Assembly: GCA_016763335.1 (NCBI GenBank)
Contig: JAESUD010000242.1
Coordinates: forward strand, 1-7,892
Origin: Emcibacteraceae bacterium
GTDB taxonomy: Bacteria; Pseudomonadota; Alphaproteobacteria; Sphingomonadales; Emcibacteraceae
DNA: 7,892 nucleotides
Direction of reading: 5' to 3'
A program made the position numbers and the translations under genes. Below, in pieces: positions 6,287 to 7,892 of this stretch. Numbering within the stretch: the stretch's first letter is position 1; every line of letters starts with the position of its first letter. The notes under the pieces are model-generated. The model was not told the DNA's origin and made no database searches. It saw only the letters and a program-made list of their open reading frames with translations.

Positions 6287-6315
6287 CTTATAAACAGGCA
6301 AAACAAAAATTTCAA
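6287..6315 (-). promoter_or_regulatory. Sigma70-like promoter of the dctPQM operon
   Basis: TTGAAA (6310-6315) as -35 and TATAAG (6287-6292) as -10 on the minus strand have a 17-base spacer. Transcription would start near 6280, giving an AT-rich leader of about 50 bases before the dctP ATG. The 114-base gap between bpt and dctP (6232-6345) shows no GC-rich terminator hairpin, so read-through from bpt is also possible. Confidence 0.55.
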
Positions 6316-6345
6316 TGGTAAGTTCAATATTAACCAAATCTCAAA

Positions 6346-7134
6346 TTAAACAGACTTCACTAGCTTCCAACCATTTGAGTTAAGTATTTCCAATGGCTTG
6401 AAGTTACTTTTATAATTCATTTTTGGGCTGTCTTTCACAAAATAACCAAGATAGACATAATCAAGACCTCTGGTCTCCGCTATTCTAATATGGTTAAGAA
6501 CGATGAATACCCCTAGGCTGCGCTTATTCATTTCCGGTGAAATATTAAAAAAGCTATAGACCATCGATAGTGAATTTTTCATTTGATCGGTTAGCGCTGC
6601 GCCGATTAACGTACCATCCGGCAGTCTATATTCGATGATCACAGTGCTGATCGGGCTGCTTTCAACCATATCTTTATATTCTGAAAATGAAATTCCCGCC
6701 ATTCCGCCTGTGATGTGACGTTTATCAATATATTTATAGAGAAGGTCATACTGTTCATCAGTGGCAATGTTAGGTTTGATTTCAAATATGATGTCGTTGT
6801 TTTTGTTATAAATACGTTTTTGACTTTTTGATTGATTGTGAAGAATTACTGGAACTCTTACCGATTTGCATTCATGGCAATCTTCGCAGGCGGGTCGGTA
6901 AACAATATCCTGACTTCTTCTAAAGCCTATCAAAGCCAGAGAGTGGTGAAGTTCTTCTGAATGTTGTTGGTCATCCTCGGGGCCGCGATATTCAAGGATG
7001 GTTTTTTTATCGTAAGCGAGGGGCTGTTCCCTAAGTTCCGTAAAAATCTTACGTTCTGTTTTGCCTTCGATATAGGGGCAAGGGGTAGCGGCCGTTACAT
7101 AGAATTTTGGAAAATGGGCGGATTGATCAGTCAT
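6346..7134 (-). CDS. bpt: Aspartate/glutamate leucyl-transferase (bacterial N-end-rule aminoacyl-tRNA-protein transferase)
   Basis: Bpt moves leucine from Leu-tRNA onto N-terminal Asp or Glu of proteins, marking them for ClpS/ClpAP breakdown; it acts in the cytoplasm. The 262-residue product has the ATE N-domain opening FYVTAATPCPYIEGKTERK (11-29) with Cys19. It also has the Cys cluster YRPACEDCHECKSVRVPV (79-96) with Cys83, Cys86 and Cys89; related transferases bind a metal or Fe-S cluster through such cysteines. The C-domain has the GNAT-like core: GTLIGAALTDQ (174-184), SMVYSFFNISPE (190-201), SLGVF near 206-210, and LDYVYLGYFVKDSPKMNYK (224-242). Length fits the family (about 240-260). 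It lies 5 bases after the SLC13 permease gene. No Shine-Dalgarno is visible before the ATG, so translation may depend on ribosomes finishing the upstream gene. The paralogous arginyl-transferase is less likely given the bacterial form. Confidence 0.93.
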   Translation of the reverse strand: MTDQSAHFPKFYVTAATPCPYIEGKTERKIFTELREQPLAYDKKTILEYRGPEDDQQHSEELHHSLALIGFRRSQDIVYRPACEDCHECKSVRVPVILHNQSKSQKRIYNKNNDIIFEIKPNIATDEQYDLLYKYIDKRHITGGMAGISFSEYKDMVESSPISTVIIEYRLPDGTLIGAALTDQMKNSLSMVYSFFNISPEMNKRSLGVFIVLNHIRIAETRGLDYVYLGYFVKDSPKMNYKSNFKPLEILNSNGWKLVKSV

Positions 7135-7139
7135 GTTTA

Positions 7140-7892
7140 TTATATATCATAATACCACGGCGCAAATAAGGAATAACTTACCCACAGAAGGATAATAAGC
7201 GGTACCCCAACTTTCATAAAGTCGATAAATTTATAATTCCCTGGCGCTAAAACCAATAAGTTGGTTTGATATCCCATGGGCGTGGCGAAGGAACAGTTGG
7301 CGGCAAAAATAACAGCGGTCACAAAAATAAAGGGATCAACCCCGAGTTCACTAGCGATATTAATGGCTATTGGCGTAAACAACACCGCAGTGGCATTGTT
7401 GCTAAGGATGTTGGTGAGGACGGCGATAAGCAGAAAAAAGGCCGAGAGCACAACAGCGGTGCTGGCCCCGTCAAGCAGGTCTACCATTCCCATTGCCAGG
7501 TATGCTGCCCCTCCTGTGGCTTGCAGGGATGTTCCCATAGCAAGGGCGGCACCAATTAACATAAATATATTACGGTCAACGGCGCGGGCAGCTCTGCGGA
7601 CGCTAAGGCAACCTGAAACAATCATGGTAAATGCACCGAGTAATGCTGCAATGGATATGGGAACCATGCCACTTGATGCCATGACAACGACCCCGAAAAA
7701 TATGCTAAGCGCTTTCCATGTGTCGGCTTTGATAGGAATTTCCTTAACCGACCATTCCATTAGCATTACATCGTTATTAAGTCGTAGTGACTGTATCTGA
7801 CTTTGGCTACCTATGGCGAGCAAGGTGTCATTGGCTTCGAGCCTTATGTCATTGATAGAAGCACGGTTCATGCGGCTTTTACGTTGAATGCC
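7140..7892 (-). CDS. SLC13 (DASS) family anion permease with TrkA-C domain, C-terminal part
   Basis: This is the last 250 codons of a larger gene whose 5' end is beyond the right edge; the frame is still open at base 7892. An ATG occurs at 7871, but the reading before it (GIQRKSR) continues a TrkA-C/RCK-C domain, INDIRLEANDTLLAIG, so that ATG is internal. About six hydrophobic helices follow. SNNATAVLFTPIA (164-176 of the fragment) and SFATPMGYQTN (201-211) are the second-repeat substrate and sodium-site signatures of divalent-anion/sodium symporters. Full proteins of this layout have about 590-610 residues, with two TrkA-C domains between membrane halves. Substrates in the family include sulfate, thiosulfate and dicarboxylates; the fragment does not decide which. 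It ends 5 bases before bpt and is probably cotranscribed with it. Confidence 0.9.
   Translation of the reverse strand, partial: GIQRKSRMNRASINDIRLEANDTLLAIGSQSQIQSLRLNNDVMLMEWSVKEIPIKADTWKALSIFFGVVVMASSGMVPISIAALLGAFTMIVSGCLSVRRAARAVDRNIFMLIGAALAMGTSLQATGGAAYLAMGMVDLLDGASTAVVLSAFFLLIAVLTNILSNNATAVLFTPIAINIASELGVDPFIFVTAVIFAANCSFATPMGYQTNLLVLAPGNYKFIDFMKVGVPLIILLWVSYSLFAPWYYDI

Noticed and set aside
7276..7800. A 174-codon plus-strand open frame, and similar long antisense frames at 3986-4330
   Set aside because: These are mirror frames of membrane-protein genes, a common artefact. Their translations are low-complexity Ala/Pro/Thr-rich with no domain.
1..7892. A novel defence, mobile or biosynthetic system
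   Set aside because: All sizeable frames are assigned to known housekeeping or transport families. There are no transposases, integrases, tRNA att sites, CRISPR repeats or orphan gene clusters.

Overview
The window looks like ordinary chromosomal DNA from an alphaproteobacterium of moderate GC content (low to mid 40s percent, estimated by eye). The assignment rests on gene content: a TakP-like TRAP transporter for 2-oxoacids, a bacterial Bpt leucyl-transferase, a short-type QueF, and an sseA-metC pair. There is no phage, insertion sequence, CRISPR array, RNA gene or cargo island. Almost every base belongs to a recognisable gene, and no intergenic gap exceeds about 150 bases.

Layout, left to right. 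(1) Bases 1-139 (+) are the last 45 codons of an ABC-3 family metal ABC transporter permease (ZnuB-like), cut by the window edge. (2) Bases 142-2158 (-) are a two-gene sulfur operon, transcribed sseA then metC. SseA is a 3-mercaptopyruvate sulfurtransferase and MetC a cystathionine beta-lyase. One base separates the genes, and a good sigma70-like promoter lies at 2184-2212. The operon ends 2 bases from the end of the convergent permease gene. (3) queF (2310-2774, +), for queuosine synthesis, is divergent from sseA and ends at a strong hairpin terminator (2780-2805). (4) That terminator is shared with a three-gene TRAP operon reading the other way: dctP (5071-6231), dctQ (4473-5015) and dctM (2830-4473). 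DctP carries a Tat-type lipoprotein signal, and dctQ and dctM overlap by one base. A sigma70-like promoter lies at 6287-6315. (5) Upstream on the minus strand are bpt (6346-7134), encoding an N-end-rule aminoacyl-transferase, and the C-terminal 250 codons of an SLC13-family anion permease with a TrkA-C domain (7140-7892, 5' end outside the window).

How the genes may work together. SseA and MetC both act on sulfur amino acids, and both release pyruvate. The TRAP system resembles the TakP group, which binds pyruvate and other 2-oxoacids. A shared theme of sulfur amino acids and oxoacids is possible, but it is inference because queF and a terminator separate the two operons. The SLC13 permease could carry sulfate or a dicarboxylate; the sequence does not decide this. 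QueF and Bpt are housekeeping functions in tRNA modification and protein turnover.

I found no previously undescribed system. The points most worth checking are the combined Tat and lipobox signal on the TRAP binding protein, the 12-base tandem repeat in that gene, the enlarged DctM, and the unusual extended Shine-Dalgarno of queF.
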